Positions 34,067-43,700 of a DNA stretch of 52,084 nt are shown here, piece by piece. The translations under genes were made by a program, and so were the position numbers. This stretch comes from Bacteroidales bacterium UBA5382 (GTDB lineage: Bacteria; Bacteroidota; Bacteroidia; Bacteroidales; Dysgonomonadaceae), in assembly GCA_002409745.1 (NCBI GenBank), contig DHOU01000045.1, positions 1 through 52,084 on the forward strand, written 5' to 3'. The number at the start of each line of letters is the position of its first letter. Within the stretch, counting starts at the first letter, position 1. The notes below the pieces were generated by a model. That model was not told the origin of the DNA. It worked only from the letters and a program-made list of their open reading frames with translations, and searched no databases.

Positions 34067-37000
34067 CTTCATTATTTTTCTTGATTGTTTCATCATCATC
34101 TTCATCTACATTTACCAGTCCCGACTTGCGGAAACGGTCTTCAAAAGTTTGGAAAAGAATATACAGCGAAGGGATAACCAGTACGCCCAATACCGTTCCG
34201 ATCAACATTCCGCCGATGGCGCTCAATCCGATGGAACGATTCCCCACGGCGCCGGCGCCGGTAGCCAACATCAAAGGCGTAAGGCCGGCAATGAATGCGA
34301 AAGAGGTCATCAGGATAGGACGGAAACGGGCTACAGCTCCATTCACGGCCGCTTCCACGATATTCATCCCCTGCTTCCTGCGCTGTATGGCGTATTCCAC
34401 AATCAGGATCGCATTCTTGGCAAGCAACCCGATGAGCATGATGAGCGATATCTGCACATAAATACTATTGGTAATTCCCTGATGGACACCAAAGAGCCAC
34501 AGGAAGATAAACACTCCCGCCAACCCTACGGGCAACGAAAGGATCACCGCCAGCGGCAAGATATAACTTTCGTACAGCGCAGCCAGCAACAAGAATACAA
34601 AGATCAGGCAGAGCATAAAAATCATAAAGGTCTGGTTACCGCTCTGCACCTCCTCGCGCGTCATCCCCGAATACTCATACGTATAACCTTCGGCAAGGCC
34701 CTCGCTCAGTTCATTCACTTTATTAATTACATCCCCCGTACTATATCCTCCGGCAGTATTGGGGATAATGGTTACATCCATCGACGTATATAAGTTGTAG
34801 CGCGAAATCGTTTGCGGGCCGGTCACATCCGTCACCGTGAAATATTCGGTGATGGGCGACATTTCTCCCGAAGCTGTCCTGACATAGTAGCTGTTCAGGT
34901 CATCCATTTTCGAGCGGTATTCGGGCGACGTTTGCAAAATCACCCGGTACGATTTCCCGAACAACGTGATGTTCGACGTATATAAGCTACCGATATATAT
35001 TTGCAACGTCGACAGCACATCGTTCATCGAAAGGCCCGCCTCCATGACTTTGGGCACATTCACATCGAGTTGCTTTTGCGGAAAATTAGGATTGAAAGTG
35101 GTGGAGGCCATCAATATTTCATCTTGCTGCTGAAGCTCTTGAAGGAACTTTTGCGTAACGGCATAAAAATCGGTGATATTCCCTCCGGTCTTGTCCTGCA
35201 TCTTCAAATCCACACCGCTCGCCAAGCCGAAACCTCTCAACGTAGGCGCGCTGAATATCATAAACTCGGCGCCGATAAGAGAGTCCGTCCGCTGCTTCAA
35301 GACTGAAACGATATCCGAAGCCGTGCGTTTACGCTCGCCCCACGGAGTCAGTTTATACATCACGGTTCCGTAAGAACTTCCCAATCCGCTCATAAAGTTA
35401 ATACCCGAAATAGTGGCCACATTTTGCACTTCCGGAATGGATTCGGAAAGAGACGCCACCTGATGGACAATCGAATCGGAACGTTCCAGAGACGATCCCG
35501 GCGGCAAGGTAATCATCAATATCACCTCCCCGCTATCTTCCTGCGGAACAAATCCGGTAGGAATGAGGCGCATCAATCCGAAAAGAATCAAAGAAAAGAC
35601 GGCGATCATCGCCACCGTAATCCAACGGTGTTTTTTCTTACCGAGAAAACGCAATGTCTTTTCGTATTGCACGGTCAGTTTGTCGAAATACGTATTAAAG
35701 AATTTGAAGAACCGTTTAATAAGATTGTTTTTCGCCGGACGGGCGGTTTGCGATTCCGGCGGTTCGGGACGAAGGAAAAGGGCGCTTAAGGCAGGGCTTA
35801 ACGTCAAGGCATTGATAGCCGAGATAATGATCGCCGTAGCCAAAGTCAATCCGAACTGTTTATAAAACACGCCGCTGGTTCCTCCGATAAAACTGACGGG
35901 AATAAATACCGAAGCCATCACCAGGGTAATGGAGACAATAGCAGGAGCGATCTCCTTCATGGTCTCAATCGTCGCCTCTTTCGCGTTTTTAGCCCCTTTT
36001 TCGAGCTGCGCGTGGACGGCCTCGACCACCACTATCGCATCATCCACCACAATTCCGATAGCCAGTACCAAGGCGAACAGCGTAAGAAGATTGATGGAAA
36101 AGCCTAACAGTTGCAACACAAAGAACGAGCCGATAATCGCTACCGGAATGGCAATGGCGGGGATAAGCGTCGAACGGAAACTCTGTAAGAAGATAAGTAC
36201 GACAAGGAACACCAACACAAAAGCCTCCAATAAAGTGGTCACGACTTTGTGGATGGACGCATCGAGGAACTCGTTCGCGTCGGACATGTAAGTCAGCTTA
36301 AAGCCCGGGGGAAAGTTTTTGGAAACATCATTTAATTCCGTCTTCACCCGGTTGATCAGCTCCTGGGCATTGGAATTAGACGTTTGGCTGACACTAATGG
36401 ATACGGCCGGAGCGCCGTCCGTCGTAGACAACACCGAATAATTCATAGAGCCCAGTTCGACATCGGCCACATCCGAAAGGCGGAGGATATGCCCGTTGGA
36501 AGAGCGAAGGACAATATTCCCGAATTCTTCCACCGTTTTAAGGCGCCCCGTATATTTGAGCGGGTATTGGAACGTCTGATCGCTGTTTTGACCCAGCTCC
36601 CCGGGAGCCGCTTCCACGTTTTGGTCGGAAAGGAGTTGCCTCACTTCCTGCGGCGTGATGCCATACGAAGCCATCACATCGGGTTTCAACCAGATACGCA
36701 TGGAGTAGGTTCGCGCACCCATTACGCTGGCATCTCCAACTCCGGAAATACGTTTTATTTGGGGCAGGACATTGATATCGACATAATTTTGAATAAACTG
36801 TTGATCGTGCTCCGGATTGGTGGACGACACCGAAATACGCAGCACGTTATCGGTTTGTTGTTTCTGAACCGTCACGCCCGCCATCGTCACCTCGGCAGGA
36901 AGCAGCGAAGTAGCCTGATTCACGCGGTTTTGCACGTTTACGGTAGCCATGTCGGGGTCGACCTCCTGTTCGAAATAAATGGTGATGGAAGCCGATCCGC

Positions 37001-37253
37001 TATTGGAAGCTGTCGACGTCATATACGTCATTCCTTCCACTCCGTTGATTTGCTCTTCCAGGGGAATCACCACGCTGTTCATCACCACGTCGGCGTTGGC
37101 CCCGCTATAATTGGCCCAAACGCGTACGGTGGGCGGAGCGATATTGGGGTACTGTTCGACCGGTAAGGTAGATAATCCCAAAATTCCCAAAACAACAATT
37201 AAAATGGAAATTACCGTGGATAAAACCGGCCTTTCTATAAAAATTTTCAGCAT
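34056..37253 (-). CDS. RND efflux pump, HAE1 (AcrB/MexB) type
   Basis: The 1065-residue inner membrane protein has 12 transmembrane helices and two large periplasmic loops. Characteristic sequences are FIERPVLSTVISILIVVLG at the start, TM4 with IGIVVDDAIVVVEAV containing the two proton-relay Asp residues (about 400), and GFVPQEDSGE after TM7. Near the end are LAKNAILIVEYA and FRPILMTSFAF. It exports hydrophobic and amphiphilic drugs in exchange for protons. The length is typical. It is the middle gene of an adaptor-pump-channel operon, as usual in Bacteroidetes. Confidence 0.96.
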   Translation of the reverse strand: MLKIFIERPVLSTVISILIVVLGILGLSTLPVEQYPNIAPPTVRVWANYSGANADVVMNSVVIPLEEQINGVEGMTYMTSTASNSGSASITIYFEQEVDPDMATVNVQNRVNQATSLLPAEVTMAGVTVQKQQTDNVLRISVSSTNPEHDQQFIQNYVDINVLPQIKRISGVGDASVMGARTYSMRIWLKPDVMASYGITPQEVRQLLSDQNVEAAPGELGQNSDQTFQYPLKYTGRLKTVEEFGNIVLRSSNGHILRLSDVADVELGSMNYSVLSTTDGAPAVSISVSQTSNSNAQELINRVKTELNDVSKNFPPGFKLTYMSDANEFLDASIHKVVTTLLEAFVLVFLVVLIFLQSFRSTLIPAIAIPVAIIGSFFVLQLLGFSINLLTLFALVLAIGIVVDDAIVVVEAVHAQLEKGAKNAKEATIETMKEIAPAIVSITLVMASVFIPVSFIGGTSGVFYKQFGLTLATAIIISAINALTLSPALSALFLRPEPPESQTARPAKNNLIKRFFKFFNTYFDKLTVQYEKTLRFLGKKKHRWITVAMIAVFSLILFGLMRLIPTGFVPQEDSGEVILMITLPPGSSLERSDSIVHQVASLSESIPEVQNVATISGINFMSGLGSSYGTVMYKLTPWGERKRTASDIVSVLKQRTDSLIGAEFMIFSAPTLRGFGLASGVDLKMQDKTGGNITDFYAVTQKFLQELQQQDEILMASTTFNPNFPQKQLDVNVPKVMEAGLSMNDVLSTLQIYIGSLYTSNITLFGKSYRVILQTSPEYRSKMDDLNSYYVRTASGEMSPITEYFTVTDVTGPQTISRYNLYTSMDVTIIPNTAGGYSTGDVINKVNELSEGLAEGYTYEYSGMTREEVQSGNQTFMIFMLCLIFVFLLLAALYESYILPLAVILSLPVGLAGVFIFLWLFGVHQGITNSIYVQISLIMLIGLLAKNAILIVEYAIQRRKQGMNIVEAAVNGAVARFRPILMTSFAFIAGLTPLMLATGAGAVGNRSIGLSAIGGMLIGTVLGVLVIPSLYILFQTFEDRFRKSGLVNVDEDDDETIKKNNEDEK

Positions 37254-37321
37254 AATTTTTTATTTTCTTTCAAATGTGTTACAAGCGGCCGAGGGCGTCG
37301 CCCGTACGGATACCGGGAGGC

Positions 37322-37336
37322 GTCGCTCCAAGCGAC
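37322..37336 (-). other. small hairpin between adaptor and pump genes
   Basis: GTCGCT and AGCGAC (37322-37327 and 37331-37336) enclose a 3-nt loop in the 101-bp gap between the adaptor stop and the pump start. No T-rich tail follows. It may modulate the ratio of adaptor to pump mRNA, but nothing in the sequence proves a function. Confidence 0.35.
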
Positions 37337-37354
37337 ATCCCCGGCAATCCCCCA

Positions 37355-38467
37355 TTATCGTTCTTCCTTTATTTTAATTTTCTGGGCATTCCGCAAAGTG
37401 GCGATGCCATCCAATACAATCCGGTCGCCCTCCTCGAGGCCCTGCGTAACCACATAATTTTTACCGTCGGGCAAAGGATCGACCTGCACAATGGACTGAA
37501 CCGTAGAATCATTCACCACTTTATACAAGACGATTTTGTCTTGTTGGGCAAACGTCGATTTTTGAGGAATCACAAATACATTTCCCACTTTGCGCGGAAT
37601 CGAAACTTTGCCGCTGGCGCCGCTTCTCAGAACGCCCTGTTCGTTAGGGAACGCTACACGCAAGTTAACCGATCCGGTTGCCTGGTTGACAATACCCGAT
37701 ATCGTGGAAACTTTTCCTTTTTCGGGATAGACCGTACCGTCGGCAAGGGTAAGGGTCGCTTCGGGGATATTCCCGATCTTTTCGCCCATCGAATTTCCTT
37801 CGAGGGTAGAAAGTAATGCCGAAAAAGCTTTTTCGTTAATGGAAAAATACGCATATACCGTTTCGACATTCGAAATAGTCGTCAGCGTGGTAGCGCCGGT
37901 AACCATATTCCCACTACGATAAGGAATAGAACCGACGACGCCTTCAATAGGACTTGTAACGGTGGTCCAGCCCGTAGTGGCCTGCGCCGCTTTTAAGGCA
38001 ACCTCAGCCTCCGATTTTGAAGCCTGGGAAGCTTTATAGGCATTTTCATATGTTTCGAGTTGTACCGTACTGACTATATTTTTATCGGCCAACGGACGGA
38101 TACGGTCCACATCAAGGCGGGCGGTATTCAGATTCGCCTCAGCGGTTTCCAACGCAGCCTTAGCCGAAGCCAAATCATGCTCGGAGGTAGGCGAATTCAC
38201 CGAAAACAGAGCTTGCCCCTTTTTCACATACGCCCCTTCATCGATGTACACTTTATCGATGTAGCCGCTCACCCGTGGTTTTATCTCCGCATCTTCTTTT
38301 CCCCTTAATGTCACAGGATATACGCTTTGGAGTTCAGCGTCCTGTTTTTCCACAACCATTACCGGATACTCTCTTTCGGGACTCTCATTCTGCTGGCTTC
38401 TTCGTTGAGAACACGAAACAAGCAACAACAACGAAATCCCTCCTATTACCGTCGTTCTTATATTCAT
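37355..38467 (-). CDS. RND efflux periplasmic adaptor lipoprotein (MFP/AcrA type)
   Basis: The 370-residue lipoprotein has a signal ending LLLVSCS (Cys19). Adaptor features in order are the beta-barrel and lipoyl half-motif VTLRGKEDAEIKPRVSGYI, then VDEGAYVKKGQALF-type sequence with IDEGAYVKKG, and a coiled-coil hairpin rich in Ala/Glu (about 95-150). The returning lipoyl half is TVTSPIEGVVGSI and the C-terminal barrel ends with LEEGDRIVLDGIATLRN. It links the pump to the outer membrane channel. It is the first gene of the operon. No TetR- or AraC-type regulator is adjacent. Confidence 0.95.
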   Translation of the reverse strand: MNIRTTVIGGISLLLLVSCSQRRSQQNESPEREYPVMVVEKQDAELQSVYPVTLRGKEDAEIKPRVSGYIDKVYIDEGAYVKKGQALFSVNSPTSEHDLASAKAALETAEANLNTARLDVDRIRPLADKNIVSTVQLETYENAYKASQASKSEAEVALKAAQATTGWTTVTSPIEGVVGSIPYRSGNMVTGATTLTTISNVETVYAYFSINEKAFSALLSTLEGNSMGEKIGNIPEATLTLADGTVYPEKGKVSTISGIVNQATGSVNLRVAFPNEQGVLRSGASGKVSIPRKVGNVFVIPQKSTFAQQDKIVLYKVVNDSTVQSIVQVDPLPDGKNYVVTQGLEEGDRIVLDGIATLRNAQKIKIKEER

Positions 38468-38742
38468 ATTTATTTTACGTAAATTATCTCTTACCTATTT
38501 TATAACCTTTACCGGGAGTCACCCTTCCTTCGCGGTTTTTTATGAGACAAATTCTCCTATTGAAACAGTTCCGAAGTGCGAAGTAACAGTATTATCGATA
38601 TATAAAAAAATTAATTCGACCAATAACCGGATTTTATCGACAAAAATCAACTCCGTAATCCCATTTTCAAAATTCGATTTCCCATCCATCCAAAGGAATT
38701 CATGGTTGGAGGAAACGGAGAACCGTCCATTTTTCAGAAGAG

Positions 38743-38750
38743 CAAAAATA
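38743..38750 (-). promoter_or_regulatory. possible -7 box of the RND operon
   Basis: The minus strand reads TATTTTTG, matching TAnnTTTG, but it is about 275 bp upstream of the adaptor ATG and would give a long leader. The sequence between them (38468-38742) shows no credible gene and no other clean box. Because this AT-rich sequence could match by chance, the assignment is weak. Confidence 0.3.
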
Positions 38751-38803
38751 CAAAGAAATCTCAGAGACAAACGCTTTTTATTTTCTTAATTACTTTATTT
38801 CAC

Positions 38804-38867
38804 AAGTTTTAAAGATGTGCCGAACACCAAAGCCGCTTTCATGAGGCATCTGTCGTATTTAAAACTT
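38804..38867. repeat. interrupted inverted repeat between divergent operons
   Basis: AAGTTTTAAA (38804-38813) pairs perfectly with TTTAAAACTT (38858-38867). Inside it AGATG-TGCC and GGCATCT extend the symmetry imperfectly. It lies between the leftward RND operon and the rightward riboswitch promoter (-7 box 25 bp away). It could be a protein-binding site or part of a bidirectional hairpin. Confidence 0.4.
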
Positions 38868-38891
38868 ATTTCATTTATAAAAAATTCTCCT

Positions 38892-38899
38892 TACCTTTG
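38892..38899 (+). promoter_or_regulatory. -7 promoter box of the cobalamin-riboswitch operon
   Basis: TACCTTTG is an exact TAnnTTTG match. Transcription would start about 7 nt downstream, directly at the 5' boundary of the riboswitch, which makes this a convincing promoter. A TTTG -33 element is not clear; the upstream sequence is AT-rich. Confidence 0.75.
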
Positions 38900-38904
38900 C
38901 CCCG

Positions 38905-39095
38905 TATTATGGTGAACCGCTACTTTTCGGTAAGCGGTGAGAGGGAATCCGATGAAAATCCGGAACAATACCCGTTGCTGTGATCCCGTTCTTAACAAGA
39001 ATATTGCAAACTTCGGCCACTGATATCAACCGCACATTGTATATCGGGAAGGCTTGCAAAAAGGGAAAGTCAGAAAACCTGCCGTAAGGATACAA
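38905..39095 (+). promoter_or_regulatory. cobalamin riboswitch
   Basis: The segment has the conserved parts of the cobalamin riboswitch in order. These are a 5' arm with GGTGAACCG, AGAGGGAATCCGATGAAAATC with CCGGAA (core), CCGTTGCTGTGATCC, then GGCCACTG, and the B12 box AGTCAGAAAACCTGCC at 39068-39083. It lies in the leader of the TonB-receptor/HmuY chimera gene and, through it, of the chelatase, transporter and corrin genes. Binding of adenosyl- or hydroxocobalamin normally lowers expression of the downstream genes. I could not identify the expression platform with certainty in the 70 nt before the ATG at 39167. Confidence 0.92.
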
Positions 39096-39166
39096 CATTC
39101 ATTTATCCCGGGTTTGGAAAAGTGAATCGAAGATAATTTGTCTTTCTACAATATTCCAAAAAAAGT

Positions 39167-40705
39167 ATGAAACGTAAAAATGCTTTTATTGCACTCCTTG
39201 TGCTATCGTTATTTTTGTACGAAGCCGTGTATGGACAGGGTGAAGGAGAACAGATTCTCCGGCCGAATACACAAACCGGCGATAGTCTGGAAATAAAAGA
39301 TAAAATCCGGAATTTGGAAGAAATCGTCGTCACCGGAACTCGTACGGAAAAAACATTGGCCAATACGCCCATATTGACTCGTGTAATATCGTCCGCCCAA
39401 TTAAGGCAAAATGATTTTGAAAACATCATGGACGCATTGGAATATACTATTCCGGGATTGCAATTCAATAGTGATCCGCGCGGAGACAATATCCGTATAC
39501 AAGGGCTCGAAAATAAATATCTTTTGATTTTAGTCGATGGGGAACGCCTGTCGACCACTCCGGGTGGGCCGATCGATTTTGAACGATTGAGCCTGTCGAA
39601 TGTTAAGCAAATTGAAATTATCAAAGGAGCCGCCTCTGCCTTGTACGGTTCGAGCGCAATTGGAATGACCATCAATATTATTACTAAAACGCCTGACAGG
39701 AAATTGGAAGGTTGGGCCAAAACCCGTTATTCCCGCTTCAACGATTGGGTGCTGGATGCCAGCGTGGGTACTGCTTTCAGGAAAATCACATCCCAAACGC
39801 TTTTTTACCGGAATTCGCATAATGGATACGACCTTACACCCGAATCGCCGCAAGCATTTACCAAAGATCCGGGCACGAACATGAATATTGAACAAAAATT
39901 CGCTTGGAACCACAAAAAGACACAGATAACGGCGTCCGGCATCTATTACCTTACGGAAGTGACGAACCCCGGAGAAAGTGTCAAAAACACCCATTATAAA
40001 AGTAATAATAAAACCCTCCGGGTGACCGCCACTCAACACTTCGCAGACAATCATCAATTGAAAGCTTCCTATTACGGCGACTTCTATACCCGTAACACCA
40101 TCTATCAGTCGACAAACGAATCGGAAAAAAATGCCACGTCCGACATACAGACCCTTCGTATATTGGACATGTACACCCCTTCGGTAAGCCTACAGGCTAT
40201 TGCCGGCGCGGAATATAACTGGAATAAGGATTATAATGCGATTCAATATGGCGAAGAAAAAGGAACAGTCGTTACCGTGGATCAAGAAGAATATTCCGAA
40301 AACCTGAACTGGGATATGGGATTCCTCCGTTTTAATATCCGCACTAACGGCGGCACATCGGGGAAAGGACAGGGAGCAGTGTACGCCACCGATAAAAAGA
40401 GCTTTGATGAGGTAACAACTATCCCAACTTCAGGCCTTATAACCGATTCTGAAATAAGTGTCATGAAATCCGGAGACATGCCTCCTAAATATGCAAAAAC
40501 GACGGGAAATACCGCTTTCAAAGTAGGAGAAAATCAAGGATGGGCATTTTATAATTACAAGACCGGAGATTGGACGATTAATAACAATGTTTTCATTGTA
40601 CGCTCTGCAAATGGCAAATATGCGAAGGTAATTATGAAGAACTTTTTAAACGAAAAAGATGAATCCGGTTACATCACGTTCGAATATGTGTATCCGTTCA
40701 ATTGA
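39167..40705 (+). CDS. in-frame chimera: TonB-dependent receptor N-terminus fused to HmuY C-terminus
   Basis: The 512-residue frame starts as a normal BtuB/HmuR-like receptor. It has a signal peptide ending VYGQ, LEEIVVTGTRTEKT (TonB-box/plug start), the plug to GMTINIITKTP at about residue 175, and barrel strands up to QAIAGAEYNWNKDY (about 355). Around residue 361-367 (YGEEKG; DNA near 40250-40270) it switches to a HmuY domain: LNWDMGFLRFNIRTNGGTSG, KSFDEVTTIPTSG, NNVFIVRSANGKYAKV and a final ITFEYVYPFN. The receptor lacks about half its barrel and the HmuY part lacks its lipoprotein signal and N-terminal strands. A deletion joining adjacent receptor and HmuY genes explains this, unless it is an assembly collapse. 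Transport activity is unlikely. Confidence 0.85.
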   Translation: MKRKNAFIALLVLSLFLYEAVYGQGEGEQILRPNTQTGDSLEIKDKIRNLEEIVVTGTRTEKTLANTPILTRVISSAQLRQNDFENIMDALEYTIPGLQFNSDPRGDNIRIQGLENKYLLILVDGERLSTTPGGPIDFERLSLSNVKQIEIIKGAASALYGSSAIGMTINIITKTPDRKLEGWAKTRYSRFNDWVLDASVGTAFRKITSQTLFYRNSHNGYDLTPESPQAFTKDPGTNMNIEQKFAWNHKKTQITASGIYYLTEVTNPGESVKNTHYKSNNKTLRVTATQHFADNHQLKASYYGDFYTRNTIYQSTNESEKNATSDIQTLRILDMYTPSVSLQAIAGAEYNWNKDYNAIQYGEEKGTVVTVDQEEYSENLNWDMGFLRFNIRTNGGTSGKGQGAVYATDKKSFDEVTTIPTSGLITDSEISVMKSGDMPPKYAKTTGNTAFKVGENQGWAFYNYKTGDWTINNNVFIVRSANGKYAKVIMKNFLNEKDESGYITFEYVYPFN

Positions 40706-40732
40706 TTTATTGACTTATATCTATTTTTATAT

Positions 40733-40768
40733 TATCCTTACAGCCTAACATATCCGGCTGTAAGGATA
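40733..40768 (+). terminator. 13-bp hairpin between the chimera and the chelatase gene
   Basis: TATCCTTACAGCC (40733-40745) pairs perfectly with GGCTGTAAGGATA (40756-40768) around a 10-nt loop. It lies 27 nt after the chimera stop and 16 nt before the chelatase ATG. No long T-tract follows, so it may be a weak terminator, a processing site or an mRNA stabiliser that sets the ratio between the two genes. Confidence 0.6.
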
Positions 40769-40784
40769 TACTCATTTCCGCGCT

Positions 40785-43700
40785 ATGTCAATCGAAAGAA
40801 TTATAAAAAACAAAAAACGGCTCGCCGCTATCGGCGGTGTAATGATAATCGTTATAGCTGCCGGCCTGCTCTATGCCTGCTTTTTATCGCCCACCAAGAT
40901 CGCATTGGTTAACTTTCCCTCTTATCAGGTCTCGAATATCATCTTATCGAATGACAACCGGTTTATAAAAGTCGAGGAAGTCGGGCCGGACAAAGCCTCG
41001 GGCTTAAAGAATTACGATGCCATCCTGATTTTCGGCCCGGGACTGCGTTTGACACCAGAACAAATTAAAAACATCGAAGCGGGAGGGAAAAAAGGAGCAA
41101 TGGTCTATACATTCGTATTTGCTTCCGACATCGTGAAAAACAACCGCGTCGACAGCCTGCAACAGGAAAAACTCGACACCTATTACAGCAACCGCTGCAA
41201 AGAAAATTTCCGGAATATGCTGCACTATGTACGGCAGGAATTCGATCCGAAGAAGCTGACGGCTAACCGCGCCGAAGCTCCGGTATTGATTCCTTCCGAC
41301 ATCTTGTATTATCTGGATGAGAATAAATATTTCACTACGGCCGGAGAGCTGACCGAACACCTTATCCGAAAAGGGGTATATAAAAAAGAGGCCCCGCGAA
41401 TCGCTTTCCTGTCGGGTATGACTTCGCCGTTGGAAGGCAACCGCATCTATATCGACAGCCTGATCTCCGGTTTTGAAAAACAAGGCTACAACGTTTTCCC
41501 GATCTCCGCCATCACCAAACGACTGGAACTGTTAAAAGAAGTCGATCCCGATGCGGTCATTTACCTGCCCATGGGACGGTTGGAAGGAGACCGGGCCGTA
41601 AAGTGGCTGGCGGAAAAAAACATTCCCCTGTTTTGCCCGTATCCGGTGATGCAGAGCCACGATGAATGGCTCAACGATCCCCGTGGACAAATCGGCGGAT
41701 TCCTCACCGCCCGGATCGTACTTCCTGAATTGGACGGGGGAATATGCCCCTTACCTATTTCCACACAGAACCAACACAGCAATCACTATTATGTCTTCGA
41801 CCCGGAGCCTGAAAGAGTCGGTAATTTCATCGCCAACGTCGATCACTATATGCAGTTGAAGATAAAGCCCAACAAAGATAAGAAGATTGCGATCTGTTAC
41901 TTCAAGGGGCCGGGGCAAAGCTCTTTAGTGGCTACCGGACTCGAAGTGGTTCCTTCGTTGTATGCGTTCCTCAAACGGTTGCAATCGGAAGGATATTCCG
42001 TGGAAGGCCTGCCCGCATCTGAAAATGAATTTGAAAAGCTGTTATATCGAAAGGGCAACTTATTCGGCAATTATGCCGAAGGAGAGATCGCCGATTTCTT
42101 GAAAAACGGCGATCCGCTGTGGATAAAAAAATCGGAGTATGAACAATGGGCGCACGAAATCATTCTGCCCGACCAATACCGGGAGGTCGTCGAGAAATAC
42201 GGAGAAGCTCCGGGGACGTTTATGACGGGAACGGCCGGTGACGAACCGGCGCTGGCCGTGGCCTGCCTGCGGTTCGGCAATGTGGCGGTATTTCCGCAAC
42301 CGAAAGCGGCTCTCGACGGCGATGATTTTAAAATCGTCCATGGCGCCGGTGTAGCGCCGCCCCACAGTTATCTGGCGCCTTATCTATGGGCGCAAAAGGG
42401 ATTTAAAGCCGACGCGTTCATCCATTTCGGAACGCACGGCAGCCTCGAGTTTACGCCCGGCAAACAAACGGCTTTGTCGAAAAAGGACTGGCCCGACTGC
42501 CTGATGGGCGCCATGCCTCATTTTTATTACTACACCATCTCGAACGTAGGCGAAGGAATCATTGCCAAACGGAGGCTGCATGCCGCATTGGTATCTTATC
42601 TAACGCCTCCCTTTATGGAAAGCGATACCCGCCGGCAATTCGACGAGTTGCTGCAACAAATCGAGCGTTATCATTCGGCGCCGGAAAACCGGCAGAATGC
42701 TGTTTCGTTGAAGATAAAATCGATTGCCGTCAAGATGGGGATTCATAAAGATATTCAACTCAACGGAGACCTGTCCCTCCCGTATTCGGCGGAAGACGTG
42801 AGCTATATCGAAAATTTCGCCGAAGAAGTCGCGAACGAAAAAATGACGGGCAGGCTATATACCCTCGGAACGCCTTACAGCAAGGAGGATATCCTGTCGA
42901 CCACCATTGCCATAAGCGCCGACCCGCTGGCATACAGCATCGCCAAACTCGACTTGCTGAACAACAAAATTTCGCTCGGGCAATACGAGAACAATACCTT
43001 TATTACTCAGAAATATCTTCATCCCGTAAAAGCAAGAATCCGCGCGTTATTGACCGGTAGGAGTTTCGATACAAACCCGCTATACGATTTAGCGCAACTT
43101 TCGGACGAAGACAGGCAAAAGGCGCAGGAAATCAACGCGAAGTTACATCCGCGCGAAATGTCGATGGCTTCGATGATGAATGCTCCGGAGGAAGATAAAG
43201 ACTTCTGCTACGCGGTTTTGGAAATCGAAGAAACCATCCGCAACGTTTTACGATACAAAACCCTGCTGGAAGAATCGCCCGAAGCCGAAATGTCTTCGTT
43301 ACTGAATGCGCTTTCGGGAGGATATATCGCCCCTTCGCCCGGAGGCGACGCGGTACGCAGCCCCAACACCCTGCCGACGGGGCGAAACTTGTATTCCATC
43401 AATGCCGAAGCCACTCCTTCGCTGCGGGCATGGGACAACGGCAAGTCGCTGGTCGAAGCCACTTTGGCGCAATATAAAAAGAAACACAACCGTTATCCGC
43501 GTAAAGTGAGTTATACATTTTGGGCGGGAGAGTTTATCGAGAGCGAAGGGGCAACATTGGCTCAGGCATTGTATATGGTAGGCGTGGAACCGGTGCGCGA
43601 CCGGATGAACCGTGTAACCGACCTGCGGCTGATCCCCTCCAACGAGTTAGGTCGTCCGCGCATCGACATTGTGGTGCAAACGTCCGGGCAACTTCGCGAT

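Noticed and set aside
33954..34793. 279-residue plus-strand frame over the pump/channel gene junction
   Set aside because: It is antisense to two well-supported efflux genes and low in complexity, with no domain.
36384..37166. 260-residue plus-strand frame opposite the RND pump
   Set aside because: It is a shadow of the pump coding frame; its His/Arg-rich composition is typical of antisense frames in GC-rich genes.
38540..38770. 76-residue minus-strand frame upstream of the adaptor gene
   Set aside because: It has no domain, no ribosome-binding site and an irregular composition; it lies in the probable leader of the RND operon.
38907..39098. 63-residue minus-strand frame over the riboswitch
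   Set aside because: It is the complement of a conserved RNA structure and has no protein features.
39103..39720. 205-residue minus-strand frame opposite the receptor
   Set aside because: It is antisense to a clear TonB plug domain and shows no recognisable motif.
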